DNA of 64,000 nt from Humulus lupulus. Its lineage: Eukaryota; Streptophyta; Magnoliopsida; Rosales; Cannabaceae. The stretch spans positions 227,090,360 through 227,154,359 of the forward strand of contig NC_084793.1 in assembly GCF_963169125.1 (NCBI RefSeq). The letters are read 5' to 3'. Shown one piece after another: positions 1 through 11,640 of the stretch (position 1 is the first letter of the stretch; every line of letters starts with the position of its first letter). A program made the translations under genes and the position numbers. The notes below the pieces were generated by a model. The model was given only the letters and a program-made list of their open reading frames with translations. It had not been told where the DNA came from and did no database searches.

Positions 1-1010
1 GGTCGTATTGGTTAGGCTAACCATAAGCGTCAGGTACGTTTATAAAGACGTGAAATGACTTAATAGTCACATATCCTAGCATTGACTTATTAGTCAAGCA
101 CGGCCTTAGCATGTTGAGTGTTGGTCAACGCCAGGTACGCTTATACATAGGATACAGCTAAGAGACCTAAGGTGACTTAATAGTCATATATCCTACCATT
201 GACATATTAATCAAGATGGGCAATAGCGTTGAGTGCTGGTCGAAAGGCACTGAATTATTAGTCAAGGAAGGCAATAACACTCTGAATGATGGTCGTAAGG
301 CATTGACTTATTAGTCAAGCAGGGAAATGATGCGCTAAGTGCTAGTCCAAATGATCTAGCCTAACCAGAAGCGTATCGAACGCTTGACCGATCTATTGAT
401 CGAAGACAACCTAGCGTCGAGTATGCTAGATCAGCTTGAAAGCTTGTCCCATGGTGACTTATTAGTCCTATACCCTAGGGCATCGAGCCAAAATGACTTC
501 ATAATCATTTATTTGCACTTGCATGCATGCATGAGTAGGGTTATTACTACTAGGCATGCTTATTATGATTTGGTAACATGCCATTGACTACTTATAAGCA
601 TGTTTAAGTTTTCTTACAGAACCTTGCCTCACGGGTGCTATGTAGTGTAGGTATAGGTAAAATAATGTTGGACCATCATTGAGTTGGAGAGCTTAGGTGA
701 CGATGTGTATATATGTGGCTGCTCGACCACCACGACTGAGGGTTTAACGAGGAACTAGGTTCAAACCCTATTTTGCCGCTTAGTTCGGCAGGTTATAACT
801 ATTTTATTGTAATTAACCTTTCAAATGTATTTTGGGATCCCATGTATACAGTAAACATTTTAGTGAAACGTTTGTATCCTTGACCAAAACTTTTAACCCT
901 AAACCATTAATCACATTTAGCTACGAGATTATGGCCAAATGACTCATTTAGCGAGTTTAGCATTATTTATAATACATAGTGTAACGGTCCCTGGGTAGTA
1001 GGGCGTTAGA
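1..1010 (+). mobile_element. 5' LTR of Tekay-type Ty3/gypsy element A (left end outside window)
   Basis: The segment ends in the family's typical LTR terminus (gggcgtta followed by ga, where sister copies have ca), and a primer-binding site follows within a few bases. It resembles the last 1.1 kb of the LTR ending at 19443, including the 51-bp-type subrepeats and the CTATGTGGTGCAGG-like block, so the two are read as the LTR pair of one element. The 5' part and the left target duplication lie outside the window. The LTR would supply promoter and polyadenylation signals; no clear TATA box was identified in the visible part. Confidence 0.85.
60..330 (+). repeat. LTR subrepeats with TGACT-N4-AGTCA palindromes
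   Basis: Degenerate repeats centre on TTGACTTATTAGTCAA (82-97 and 303-318), each followed by a ggcaatag..gagtgctggtcg tail. The same repeats form regular 51-bp arrays in other Tekay LTRs of this window. Each palindrome places two TTGAC W-box cores in opposite orientation. Confidence 0.8.
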
Positions 1011-1013
1011 ACT

Positions 1014-1025
1014 TGGTATCAGAGC
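1014..1025 (+). other. Primer-binding site of element A
   Basis: TGGTATCAGAGC lies three bases inside the LTR end. It is the standard plant retroelement site complementary to the 3' end of initiator tRNA-Met and fixes the element's + orientation. Confidence 0.9.
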
Positions 1026-1463
1026 GAGCCAAGGTTAAGGGTTCTTGTATATAAGTTAGGCATGTACACTCATCACTAAAGACAAGCTCCACTCAAGGTA
1101 TGGTGAGTATTTATGTGGTTATGTGTTTAACTACTTAAATATGATATAAATGTTTTACTTGCATGCCTTATTAGGGAGCATGAGACTTTGTTAGGACCTA
1201 GCCCTTGAATATTGATATGATTATTTGATTACCTGCTCATTGAATATATGAATGTGTTATCCGCATGCTGAAGTTGAGAGCATGGTATGTATGTTGGAAA
1301 GAGTAGGGGTTATGGATTGATGGATGAATGTTGTGGGCGTGTTTTTAGCACTACAGTGATTTATGAATGTGGTGTTATGTGATTTTTCTCGTGGTTGAAG
1401 GCTTTTGAATGTGCTCATCATGTTTAATGGATCAAGTTATTGACTGCAGACTAATCAGAGGCT

Positions 1464-3041
1464 ATGTACCCAAGGCAGTTAATGGGACCCAGTGGTAGTT
1501 ATACTGAGGCTGGGTATTATAGCCAAGGCCTGAGCCCTTCGCCTTCCCCTCAAAATTGGCAGCAGGTGTTTACAAATATGCAATTAAGATTGGAGAGTCA
1601 AGAGGAAGAGATCAAGTGTTTAAAATAGCAGCAGGTTCTGTCAGGGAACACCTCTTCCTTTATTATGCCAGGAGTGGCACCAGTATTGGCTCAGCCTAGG
1701 GTTAAGAACAGATGAGAATTTCTTTGTGAAAGATTCCAGGAATATCAATTTTTGAGGGGGGCCTAGATCCATTTAGAGCTGAACAATGGATGGGCATGGT
1801 CAGCTCCATCCTTGACAGTATGGGGGTGGTAGGTCATGATAGGGTAATCTATGCTACATATGTACTGCAGGATGATGCTTGGACATGGTTGGAAGTGGTA
1901 TCCCAGACACGAGATACAGCTGTGATGAACTGGAAAGAATTTAGGCAGCTGTTTAATGAAAGATATTATTGTGATGCAGTTAAGACTGCTATGACAAATG
2001 ATTTTTGGAACCTGTTTCAAGGAAATACAACAGTAACAAAGTATGTTAACAGATTTGATGGGTTGGCCAAGTTTGCTTTTGATATGATACCCATGGATGT
2101 AGCTCGAAAGGAATGATTTATCCAAGGATTGAATCCTAGAATAGCTCAGGGCGTTAGAATTGCCCTAGTACATGAAATCTCTACCTACGCTCAGGTGGTA
2201 GGGAAGGCTCTTGTTGTTGAGAGCACAGGAAATGAGAATGGGAAGGAAAGTGCTGGAGAGCGTAAAGCTCAGACAATGATACCTCCACTTATTGGATCAG
2301 GCAAGGACGAGAATTGGAAACGATACCCATAATGCACTTGGTGCAAGAGACGCCATTTGGGAGAATGTCGAGCAAGGGCATGTTTCTTATGTGGGATGTT
2401 TAGGCACCTCAAGAGGGATTTCCCAAGGTTAAGGAAGGATGAACTAAAGGGGGCGGATAGCTTGACTCCAGCTCAAGTGTTCGCTCTGACATAGTCAGAG
2501 ACTGAGACTAAGACTGAGGCTGGTTCCTCAGTAGTGGCAGGTTAACTTCCTAGTTCTAATTTTTGTATTATGTCGACTGGTTTTGGTGCCATGTTGTTCT
2601 TTGCTTTGTTCATCTAAAGAGGTATAGAATTGATATGCAGATTACATGGTTATGTTGTGATGAGAATTTGACACTCTATTGATAATTTTAAGAGAAGAGT
2701 TAGATTATTGTAGGAAGGGACTCATCAGTTGACTTGATAGAGTTGGTTATGACCGACTTCGATATGATCTTGGATAGGGATTTTTTAGCCGAGTTTGGGG
2801 CAATGATAGATTGTAAGGAAAGGATGGTAACTCTTGGGCTTGAGGGTGAGAAACCCTTGTATTTGTTGGCATTGTGCATGGACCCCGTATGCTTATGACA
2901 TTTGTACATTGAGCTAAAGACCCATTGCAGGAGGATGCATAGGACTCTTAGCTAGTGTGGTGGATACTACTTAGGTCGTGCCAGTGGGACCAGAACAGAC
3001 TGGATTACTCTATGATTTTTTGGGTGTGTTTCCAGGGTTAT
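1464..3041 (+). pseudogene. Broken gag-protease region of Tekay element A
   Basis: Translated pieces match a Ty3/gypsy capsid protein: FRAEQWMGMV, a WLEVVSQTRD segment and a KYVNRFDGLAKFAFDMIP segment, as in the Retrotrans_gag family. A CCHC knuckle follows (CFLCGMFRHLKRDF, last Cys replaced by Phe), then the protease tail ELVMTDFDMILDRDFL near 2740-2800. An ATG at 1464 begins the likely gag. Stops occur at 1626-1628 and 2114-2116, and frames change between 1464 and 1790. The catalytic Asp region of the protease is not recognisable. The frame stops at 3041, where solo LTR B entered; the RT remnant continues at 9429. Nonfunctional. Confidence 0.85.
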
Positions 3042-3773
3042 TGTAACATCCCAAATTCCTTAATATGGCTTAGCGCCTGGATTAGGAGGCCAGGAGGGCA
3101 ATAATTTATTTAATGCATTATTATGTGACTATATGCATGACTATGTGTGTTGTATTATCATATGATTGGATTTGCATATATGTGGGACATTTCTTATAAG
3201 AAGGGCATTTTCGTAATTTTGGCCCAGGGTGTATTTGTATATTTATGTGCATGTATGTGATTCATGGGTGAGACCACATTATTATGTGGATATATTTGAG
3301 CTATTCAGCATGAAACGGTCCTAGGAAGCAAGTTAGCGGTTTAGTCATAACGAGGTTAATTACCAGGCTCAGGGTGATCCTAGGGGTAATTTGGTACTTA
3401 TTACATTACCGGGAATGAGTGGGTAATGGGAAATTATTTGGTAATTATTTGAGGATATTGGGAATGGCGGGAATTGTGAGACGTTAATTATGATTAACGG
3501 GGTAGGTGGTAAAGACAAAATTTCCCTTGGTTGGCTTTGAGGGATTAGATTGGCCCTAGGGGTATTTTAGTCATTTAAGGATATATTAGATATACTTGAG
3601 CAAGGGGGAAGGTTGTAGAATGAACCAAGGCAGCAGAAACAGGGCATTCTCCTTCTCTCTCTCGGTGTGATTTTTGGAGGCTAAGGTTAAGGATTCAAGC
3701 TTGGAGTTCTTGAGCTTGAGGTTTAGAATTGAATTGCAGCTAGAGGGATTCAATTCATAGTTGAGGTAATGAT

Positions 3774-4128
3774 TGTTATATTATTTTATAATATAATTTT
3801 TCGATTAAATAAATGTGACGAAGAGTGTCACATATTGTAACATATATTGAGTTTGTAATCCTCTTCTTCTATTTCTATTTACATATTTATTGATATCTTT
3901 TGTTTGTAATCCTCTTCTTCTATTTCTATTTACATATTTATTGATATCTTTTGTTTTAGAGTTGTAGTCGTTATCATTCTCTTCATGTATTTCTTTTCTA
4001 TATCTATTTGTATTTTGAGTATTGAGTTGTCATCTAATTTAATCAATCATTGTGTTTTTGTATTATTTTGCATGGCGTTGTAATAGTGTTTCTTATTTTC
4101 CATTGAGACAACACAAATATCTCTAACA
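3774..4128 (+). repeat. 5' LTR of gag-only copia element (internally deleted)
   Basis: It is 355 bp against 1139 bp for its 3' partner. It matches the first ~75 bp and last ~220 bp of the 3' LTR; the middle, including the GC-rich block, is missing. A 55-bp stretch starting ttgtaatcctcttcttct is tandemly duplicated at about 3850-3955. The loss probably removed promoter sequence. Confidence 0.85.
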
Positions 4129-4155
4129 ATCAAAAGCTTATCCTTTTTTGTTTCA

Positions 4156-5028
4156 ATGGAAGGTGAGACCATCAAGATCATGAACCAAGACTTAGTGAGG
4201 TTGGATAGGTTTGATGGATCCAATTTCACTAGGTGGCAAGACAAGGTGAAATTCTTTTTGACAACAGTCAAGATAGCCTACATCCTTGAGTCATCTTTGG
4301 CACCTCTAGCTGAGCCATCCGACAAAGACACTCTCGAGGAGGTGGAGAAAAGAAGGAAGAGGGAAGAAGACAACCTTCTTTGTTGGGGTTATATCCTTAA
4401 TGCCCTATCCGATAGGCTATATGACCTCTATACCAATACCAAATCTGTGAAGGAGATTTGGGATGCCTTGGAGAATAAGTACAAGGCCAAGGAAGAAGGT
4501 ACAAGAAAGTTCTTAACTTCTCAATATTTTGAATTTTCTTTCATTGATGGGAAAACTCTTTTACCTCAAATTTATGAGTTACAAATGATTGTGAACAAGT
4601 TGAAAGTTCTCAAGATTGAGCTTCCCGAGGCCTTTCAAGTTGGTGCAATAATGGCAAAATTACCACCAACTTGGAGGAGCTATAGGAAAAGAATCCTCCA
4701 TAAGAGTGAGGATTACACTTTGGAAGAGATCCAAAAACACATTATATTTGAAGAGGAATCGAGAATAAGAGACAAGGGTGTGAATGAGTCTAAAGATGAG
4801 ACTTCCATGGCCGATGCAGTTTCACACAAGCACCCCAAGGGCAACAACAAAAAGGGTAGCTGGAACACTTTAGGTCCAAAGAAAGATCATGGACAATTCA
4901 AAGATGTGGGAGGTCATTGTTTTGTTTGAGGAAAATCCGGGCACTATGCTAGAGTATGTAGGTACCGAAAGGACCCACATGAGAATGAGGTAAATGCTAT
5001 AGAAAAGGAAGAAGAGATCCTATCATGA
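4156..5028 (+). pseudogene. Copia gag of the gag-only element, stopped in its zinc knuckle
   Basis: The ATG at 4156 opens a 257-residue frame of the plant copia Gag type (UBN2-like): LDRFDGSNFTRWQDKVKFFL near the start, then an SVKEIWDALENKYK segment, QIYELQMIVNKLKVL and IMAKLPPTWRSYRKR in the middle, and a basic tail. The frame ends at TGA 4927-4929, at the second Cys of a CCHC knuckle (CFV-stop-GKSGHYARVC). Reading on in frame gives 32 more codons to TGA 5026-5028, so one substitution separates this copy from a full Gag. The same start is seen in reverse at 19444-19500, supporting it as the family's real start. Confidence 0.85.
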
Positions 5029-6624
5029 TTACCATGTTTATGTGCTTTGTTGGGAAATTGTTATTTTGTAATAAAGCTTGTACTCTTGAATGCTATCAAT
5101 AAAATTAAAGTATTATTCTATAATAATTATTTATTTTGCTATGAGACATTTGTGTGAGATATTAACAAAGTTTCAAAATGAACTTGTTAAAATAATAGGT
5201 AAGAGTGTAGACCTATTATTCCATAATGTGATTATTTGTTTGAGAAATTCTCATATTACATTTTTGTTTACATTTTTATTTTGTGAAATATATAAAAGAA
5301 ATGAACTAAGTGAAAGTTGCTTTAAAAAAAAAAGTGTGTCTTGCTTTAGCAAGTAAATAAATCAAGATAAACATTGAGGATTTTATCTTGATCTATTGAG
5401 AGTTTTTCATGTGGCTTAGAGGACTCATGATGAACTTTGAGAATTATAAGTCTATATTTATCTTGGAGGATAAAGGACTTAATAGATTTGAAGAGATTTC
5501 TATTTTAAAGTGATTATCATTATGTGAGAAATGTGGGGGTGATGCTCCAAAGTTAATCAATTTATTTTGTTGATAATAATTGATAATTTTTTCATCCTAT
5601 TAAATAGGTGATTTAGAATTCCACATTCTAAATCACATTGGCTATATGTGTATAGAATGGAAAAATCTAGACATGTTTAGTGTCTAAAGTTATTGTTTGG
5701 TGTCTAAATTTATTGATTCAAGAAGGAATCAATTTAAAAGATAAAGGAGAATTTTAGAAACAAATAGGTTTCTTGAATTAATATTCAAATGTTTATCTAG
5801 GATATTGGACTATAAATAGTGGGGGTGTTGACTATAGTCAAAATCACTATTTTAAAGAGGTAACTATTTCAATCAAACTATGGCTAGCAACAAAGTTTGA
5901 ATATAATAAAGAGAGTGTTTAAAGTATGCATGCATGAGAAAAGAAATGACTCAAATAGAATCATTTCTACATCTCAAGGGGTGGGACTCAGACTCCCTAA
6001 AGAGATTCACGGTTGATGGTAACCTATCTTAATACTAGTAACCAAAGTAGTATTAGGTTCAATAGATAATAACAAGTCAATCAAGTGAATAGTAGTAGTA
6101 CTCAAATTTTGTCCCATCTGAGATATGAGTACTAGTGTGTTACAAAAATGAGGGTTAAAACTGAAAGGTTTTTTAATATAACTAAGTCTTGAAAAGCAAG
6201 TATTTTAGGGTAACAAAATACTGTAAGAGTTCTCCCTATTTAGACCTAGGGGTGGTGCCGCCCCTCATGAGAATTGTGAGTCATTCTCAAGAAAAGTCTA
6301 TGAATGGAATGTGCACATGGCCATTAATGGTGCAAAAGTGAGACATTGAGGTCTCAAGTGAACATAGCAAATGTATGTGTGTTATCACTGGTTTGTTATC
6401 AAGGAATAGTGGTTCAATGCTTCGGTAACCAAAATTTTAACAATCTTTGTGATAATTACACTAAGGTAAAATCCAAGTCGAAAGACATTTAACTTTATGC
6501 ACCAATGTAAAGATTTCTATAGAGAGTGATTATTTAATCAAGTGGAGGAATATTATATTTTAATATAATGTTTGATTGATTAAATAAGTGTTACAATAGA
6601 TAACTATTTAATCTAGTGGGGGAA
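5029..6624 (+). other. Non-coding internal region of gag-only copia element
   Basis: About 1.6 kb with no recognisable pol domain and only short chance frames. Near the 3' end, a 24-bp AT palindrome-like block (ttatattttaatataatg, about 6550) after a purine tract resembles a second LTR start. The segment ends in atctagtgggggaa, the likely polypurine tract. Confidence 0.7.
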
Positions 6625-7763
6625 TGTTATATTATTTTATAATATAATGTTATATTATATTATTTTATAATATAATGTTTTAGATTAAATAATGTGATAA
6701 AAAGTGTCACATATTGTAACATATAATGGAGAGTTACAATATTTAGATATATGTGAATATTCAAATATATAACATATTTGGTGTTACAAATTCAGTCACA
6801 AATTTGTAATTTCCAAATATTACCCAATAATGTGTAGATTGTATGTTACACATTTGAGATTGGATTTCACAAAGCCATGATGAAATATGGCTATTGGAGA
6901 CATGTTTTTAACTCTCATTAGGTGTTTGGAGGTTACAAAATCACGTGGGAAAGGATTTGGGACGTTTTGGAAAAATGACCTTTTTGTGCTGAAAATAGCC
7001 TGTGCCCGCAGCCACTGACATTCCCTAGCCGTAGCCTAGGGGATAGAGGCCAGTGGCCACTGCCACTGATTGTCCTGGGCGTGGCTAGTAAGGCTGACAA
7101 CCAATTTGTTTTTTTCAGTTTTTTCTAATTTGAACGGTTCTAACATCCCAAGTAACTCCCAAATCTCCATTTTAATTCCATAAACATCCAATTAAACATT
7201 GGTAACAGCCATGAGGGTTGGTGGAATTTGAAATTCAAAGGGTATCTCAAAACTCTATGAATAGAAGCTGAATGCTCACTTGTAAGACAACACCACTTTC
7301 CATCCACATAGCACTTGGCTGGAAAATACACCATAGAGGCTTGATAATTCCAGAGAGTTATTTCCTGGAGAGATTCCTTAGTGCTTAGAGAATAGGGGAA
7401 AATAAGCTTTTGGACAAAGGTTTTGAACATTGTTCAAGTTGGTGATCCTCACTACTCTACACTTTGGTTGTGTGAGAGTTTGTTTTTCATTGATCTTTTG
7501 GTTATGTTGTTCTTCTTGTATTATTATTGTATTTGAGTTTGTAATCCTCTTCTTCTAATTCTATTTACATATTTATTGGTATCTTTTGTTTTAGAGTTGT
7601 AGTCATTATCATTCTCTTCATCTATTTCTTTTCTATATCTATTTGTATTTTGAGTATTGAGTTGTAATCTAATTTAATTAATCATTGTGTTTTTGTATTA
7701 TTTTGCATAGAGTTGTAATAGTGTTTCTTATTTTCCATTGAGACAACACAAATATCTCTAACA
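6625..7763 (+). repeat. 3' LTR of gag-only copia element
   Basis: 1139 bp, TGTTATATT...taaca. It contains the GC-rich block at about 7005-7090 (repeated ggcc/ccagtggcc and ctagccgtagcc words) that the 5' LTR lacks. Reverse relatives at 19530-20677 (1148 bp) and 32400-33464 support its length. Confidence 0.9.
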
Positions 7764-8527
7764 ATGATTCTAAGTTTAAACTTTGAGTTTTCCTCCGTTT
7801 TTATTTTGTTTGTAAGCTTGGAAGTTTGATTATGGAATTGGGTTTTCGATAGTCTTTTGAGGGTTTCTAAGCTTGGGTTTTGTTGCTGGATTGATGATAA
7901 CGTTGTTGAGTAATGGTTTCGATTTTGGGATTGATTGGAAGTATTTTAGGCTGAGTTTGAATTGAAGAATGTAGGGGAGCTGGTTTCGTCGGGTCAAGTC
8001 GCGACCGTGCTTTTGGGCGCCCAGACCTGAGCGAACCCCAGAGCCTTGATAGGGCTCTATCTCCATGGCGTAGAGAGGCCCTCAACGGAAATTCGCGGCC
8101 CACCTCTGGCACCCAGACAAGGGGGTTGTCTGTCTAGGAGGCGCGTCACGGCCCTTGGGGGTAGGTCGCGACCCGCATGTTCTTTTTGAGCCAATGTTGG
8201 TTTTAAGGGCGGGTTTTCAAACCTTAAGGCTCGGGATCAAATCTACCACCCGATTTGGTAGAATTAGAGGTCCTGGGGGCTAGGACTTCATCTAAAAATC
8301 TTTTATTATTACTCATTTTATTGATGGGATTTCATATTTGGTTATGATTAGGTTACCGATAAGGGCCAAGGTTAGGATCGTTCTTTAACTATTTTACGCT
8401 CGAGCCTAAGGTAAGAAAACTGCACCCATTATGTGACATACATAATTATAGATGAAGCATGTTGAGTGCTCTATATATGGATATCTATTGCATCATGAAT
8501 GCTTGGTTGCATTGTTTACTTGAGAAA

Positions 8528-8960
8528 CGCACTGACTTATTAGTCAAAAATGACAATAGTGTTGAGTGCTAGTCGTGAAGCTCTGACTTATCATTTAGGA
8601 ATGGCAATAGTGCTGAGCACTGGTCGTATGGCATTGACTTATGAGTCAAGAATGGAAATAGCGCAACGAGCGCTAGTCAATATGATTGGATCTAATCAAC
8701 AGAGCATTATACGCTCGTCCGACCCAATGGTCGAAGAAAACTAAAGCACATGGCTAGTCTATGACTAGTTACTCAAAGCCAAGGCTAAAAGGCCCAGAGT
8801 GACTTGATAGTCACATGGCTAGGGCATAGGACCCCAGGATGACTTAATAGTCATCTATTCAGTGCATAGGACCCCAGAATGACTTCACAGTCATCTATTC
8901 AGGGCACAAGACCCCAGGATGACTCACAGTCATCTGATTAGGGCTGCGAGCCCCAGAATG
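8528..8960 (+). repeat. 51-bp subrepeats in solo LTR B
   Basis: GACTTAT-type cores start at 8534, 8585 and 8636, a period of exactly 51 bp. TTGACTTATGAGTCAA at 8634-8649 is an inverted pair of W-box cores around a TGAGTCA (GCN4/AP-1-like) site. A second set from about 8800 reads gactta/tagtcatctattcaggg at roughly 50-bp spacing. Confidence 0.85.
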
Positions 8961-9428
8961 ATTCCACAATCATTTATTAATGCTTGTATTGATGTAGTAA
9001 TAAGTTTTCTTGCTGAGTTTTGGCTCACGGGTGCTATGTGGTGCAGGTAAAATGAAAGAAAAGCTTACCTAGCCTTGAGTGGAGAGCTTAGGTTGTGATG
9101 TGTACATATGCGGTTGCTTGACCACCACGTCCAAGGTGTTTCTTAGGGGAACTAGGGTTTAACCCTATTTTTGCCACTTAGGTCAGCGAGTTTGTAATTT
9201 GTAAATTGCAATGAACATTTTGGATTGTAAAAAACTTTGTAAGCACTATTGTTGGATCCTATGTACAGCTTAACGTTTTTAATAAAATATCCATTCTTTT
9301 TTACTGAAATTTTAACCTTGGCCATTAATAACACTTAGATGCACGTTTATGGCCTAATGACTCGTTTAGCGAGTTAAGCACTTTTTAAAATACACAGTGT
9401 GACAATCTTGGTTATCCAGGGTGTTACA

Positions 9429-9697
9429 ATTACTTTTACATAAAGAGATAGAATGGTGACCAGGTTGATGCCAAGGACTGAACCTGGTCAAGAGCACAGT
9501 ATTGAAGGGTTTCATCAAAGTTGTAGGAACTAAAGGCTTAGTTATTAATTAAGACGGTATTCTCCAAGGTGGATCTTCGATCTGGTTATTACTAGTTGAA
9601 GATCAGGGAGAAGGGTAAGCAGAAGGTTGACTTTTATATCAAATATGGGCACTAGGAGTGTTAAATCATGTCTTGTGGATTTGATTAATGCCCTAGT
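9429..9697 (+). pseudogene. Reverse transcriptase remnant of element A
   Basis: Frame-shifted matches to Ty3/gypsy RT are visible: VFSKVDLRSGYY (the RT motif around [12 protein letters not shown]) at about 9555-9595, then ISNMGTRSV and LVDLINAL, standing where [18 protein letters not shown] lies in the related frame at 59600. The sequence stops at the LTR start at 9698. The YVDD region, RNase H and integrase are missing. Confidence 0.75.
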
Positions 9698-10108
9698 TGT
9701 AACGTCCCAAATTTCCTGATATGGCTTAGGACCTTGATTAGGGAGCCATGAGACAAATTATGGAAATTATGTGATTATATAATAGATATGTTTATTAATA
9801 TGTGATTATGTGAGTTATATTATAATATGACTTGATATGCATGTTTTGGTGTATTAAATATGCATGTGGGGCCATTTCTGTTTAATTGGGTAATTGTTGT
9901 AATTTGGCCCATTTTGGGTATATTTAGCATATATGTGATATATGTGTGTGACACAACATTATTATGTGGATATGTTTGGGTTACTCAGCACGAGACGATC
10001 TTAGGGAGCAAGCTAATGGGAAAGTCACAACGGGACTCATACCTGACTCAAAGTGTCAAAGGGTATATTGGGTAATTAGCACATTACTGAGATATTGGGT
10101 AATGGGAA

Positions 10109-10275
10109 CACTACAAGAAAATAGGGTCTTTACCTACCAATTGTAAGTGTAGGTAAAACTAGCCTAATGGTGGATAATATGGTTTACCTACCAATATTGA
10201 ATTGGTAGAGATTGGTAGGTAAAGGTTAGTGGGGAAAAAGTCTTTACCTACACTTATTAACACTGGTAGGTCAAA
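10109..10275 (+). repeat. Left TIR and subterminal repeats of CACTA element
   Basis: The TIR (about 32 bp with a few mismatches: CACTACAAGAAA, then TCTTTACCTACCAAT) is followed by alternating TTTACCTACC and GGTAGGTAAA words. Such clustered subterminal motifs are the usual binding sites of a TNPA-type protein in this superfamily. Confidence 0.88.
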
Positions 10276-10409
10276 GAATCAATGGACCCTACTAAGTTAT
10301 AATTCAATTGATGAGTCATCAGATGACGTGTTTAATGACATGGCATCCTACGTGTATGCTGACATGGTTTCTGTAGTTTTACGTGCTGATGATGTGGCAT
10401 CATTTGTGG

Positions 10410-10530
10410 AATCCTACGTGGCATCATATGTGGCATCCTACGTGGCATCTTGCATGGCATCCTGCGTGGCATCATATGTGGCATCCTACGTGGCATCATA
10501 TATGGCATCCTACGTGGTGTCATTTTATTA
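10410..10530 (+). repeat. 12-bp minisatellite in CACTA element
   Basis: About nine tandem copies of a 12-bp unit alternate between tggcatcctacg and tggcatcatatg. Because 12 is divisible by three, all frames stay open and produce spurious repetitive ORFs (VASY units on the + strand). No protein function is claimed. Confidence 0.85.
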
Positions 10531-10806
10531 GCCCACATAGCATTATTTTATTGGTCTGTTATACAATTTATATTTTGTTCAAATTTAATGGTTATGTGTA
10601 GGTAAAAGATAATAACAGTTATTTATAAATGTTCTATATTAGAAATAAACTAGAAAAAAACCATACAATAATAAAATGTTTAATGCTAAAATTCTTTATA
10701 ATGTTCAATACTAAAATAAGTCATAAAGTTATCATTTTAAGATTAGTCCTACCAAAATAAAAAAAACTTCATAAAGTTCATTCCTTAGTAAATTAATGTA
10801 AATAAA

Positions 10807-11640
10807 CTAAGAATCATCTTGTGACTCCCGAACTGAAAAAGATGGCAACTCTCTTAAATTTGCATCTGAAGCCTGGTCTGTTGGAGGTGGTGGAGGCGGT
10901 GCCATCAAATTGTTATGACGAAGTATATCTACAACCACACTAAGTTGTTCGTTAGTAGCATTAAGGTGGGAAGTTGTATCATTAAGTCGTTCAACTAACT
11001 CTTCATAAGTTGGTTGATTACCCACAATATTTTCACGATATGAAGTAGAAGTTGTGACACTAGGAGACCGCCCCCACCCTCGCAAGTATACCGAATCACG
11101 TCCGAGTACACGCTCCATAATCTCTTTATCAGACAGTTCTTCTGGAGGATGTTGACCCCTTAACTCCATCATTTTATCCTAATAATATATTTAATTAATT
11201 ATTAGTAAGAAATATAATAAATATAATAAATAAAAATTTAAATTACTTACATATAATGGCTCGAGCTCTATTACAGTCCATCCTTTCTCAGCATCATAAT
11301 GCTTTAGACGTCATGTCTCAATTTGACCGGTAGGAGAAGTTAACACCATTCCACGTCGAATGTGATGTCGTGGTGTGGAGACTGAACCATTTTTCGACTC
11401 CCATTTCCTCTTTGATCGATTGGTAGTATTCTTTAATGCTCTTTCCTAAAGAAATAAATCCAAATAAAATAGTAATATGTAAATAGTATGTCAGGTCTCT
11501 TGTTCCTATCATAATAGCAATATTATGATAAAAAATGTTACCTTAAATTCAGAGCTGATGATGTCCCTATCCAATGACGATCCATGAACCAACAAAATGG
11601 TGTCCCTTGTTGTAGTTGGTAGAGCTGATGATGAACCCAA
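10807..11640 (-). pseudogene. Ptta/En/Spm-type (Transposase_24) transposon protein, broken
   Basis: The 3' exon (10807-11172) reads PPEELSDKEIMERVLGRD followed by VYLRGWGRSP, the conserved C-terminal signature of plant Ptta/En/Spm proteins (a V-x-G then an RG-x-G turn), then a coiled-coil-like stretch (YEELVERLNDTTSHL) and a proline run. An upstream exon (about 11242-11450) reads NTTNRSKRKWESKNGS and ends at a gtaagt donor; an in-frame TGA replaces a codon near its end. A further open segment at about 11538-11640 ends at ggtaac and may be another exon. These proteins are associated with CACTA elements and differ from the catalytic TNPD. No full-length product is possible here. Confidence 0.75.

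Larger units (their letters stand above)
3774..7763 (+). mobile_element. Complete gag-only (TR-GAG-like) copia retrotransposon
   Basis: This 3990-bp element has termini TGTTATATTATTTTATAATA...ctctaaca and a perfect 5-bp target duplication, atgat, at 3769-3773 and 7764-7768. It has two LTRs, a copia-type gag and no recognisable protease, integrase, RT or RNase H. A purine-rich tract (agtgggggaa) directly precedes the 3' LTR. No tRNA-Met-type primer site follows the 5' LTR. It would need enzymes from an autonomous partner. Two more copies of the family, in reverse orientation, lie at 19444-20677 and 32400-33538, so this is a family and not a one-off deletion. Confidence 0.9.
3042..9428 (+). mobile_element. 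Solo Tekay-type LTR (B) inside element A pol, carrying a nested copia element
   Basis: The LTR begins TGTAACATCCCAAATTCC and ends gggtgttaca. Without the insertion at 3774-7763 and one copy of its target duplication it is about 2.39 kb. Element A coding sequence flanks it on both sides, so only one LTR remains: a solo LTR left by LTR-LTR recombination. Flanking five-mers are gttat (3037-3041) and attac (9429-9433); both could derive from gttac by one C-to-T-type change each. The LTR has a GC-rich block at about 7980-8180 (GTCGCGACC twice) and 51-bp subrepeats from 8528. Confidence 0.85.

Noticed and set aside
384..587. A 67-codon frame nearly repeated at 18792-19019 (MTDLLIEDNLASS...)
   Set aside because: Both lie in the non-coding body of paired Tekay LTRs; similarity reflects LTR homology, not a conserved protein.
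4129..4155. A primer-binding site for the gag-only copia element
   Set aside because: The bases after the LTR (atcaaaagcttatcc) do not match the tRNA-Met-type site; I could not assign another tRNA.
7830..8112. 78- and 81-codon frames on the minus strand
   Set aside because: They fall in the GC-rich block of an LTR and show no recognisable domain.
10229..10531. Repetitive 100-codon frame (VASY units)
   Set aside because: Produced by the 12-bp minisatellite; open in several frames and both strands.
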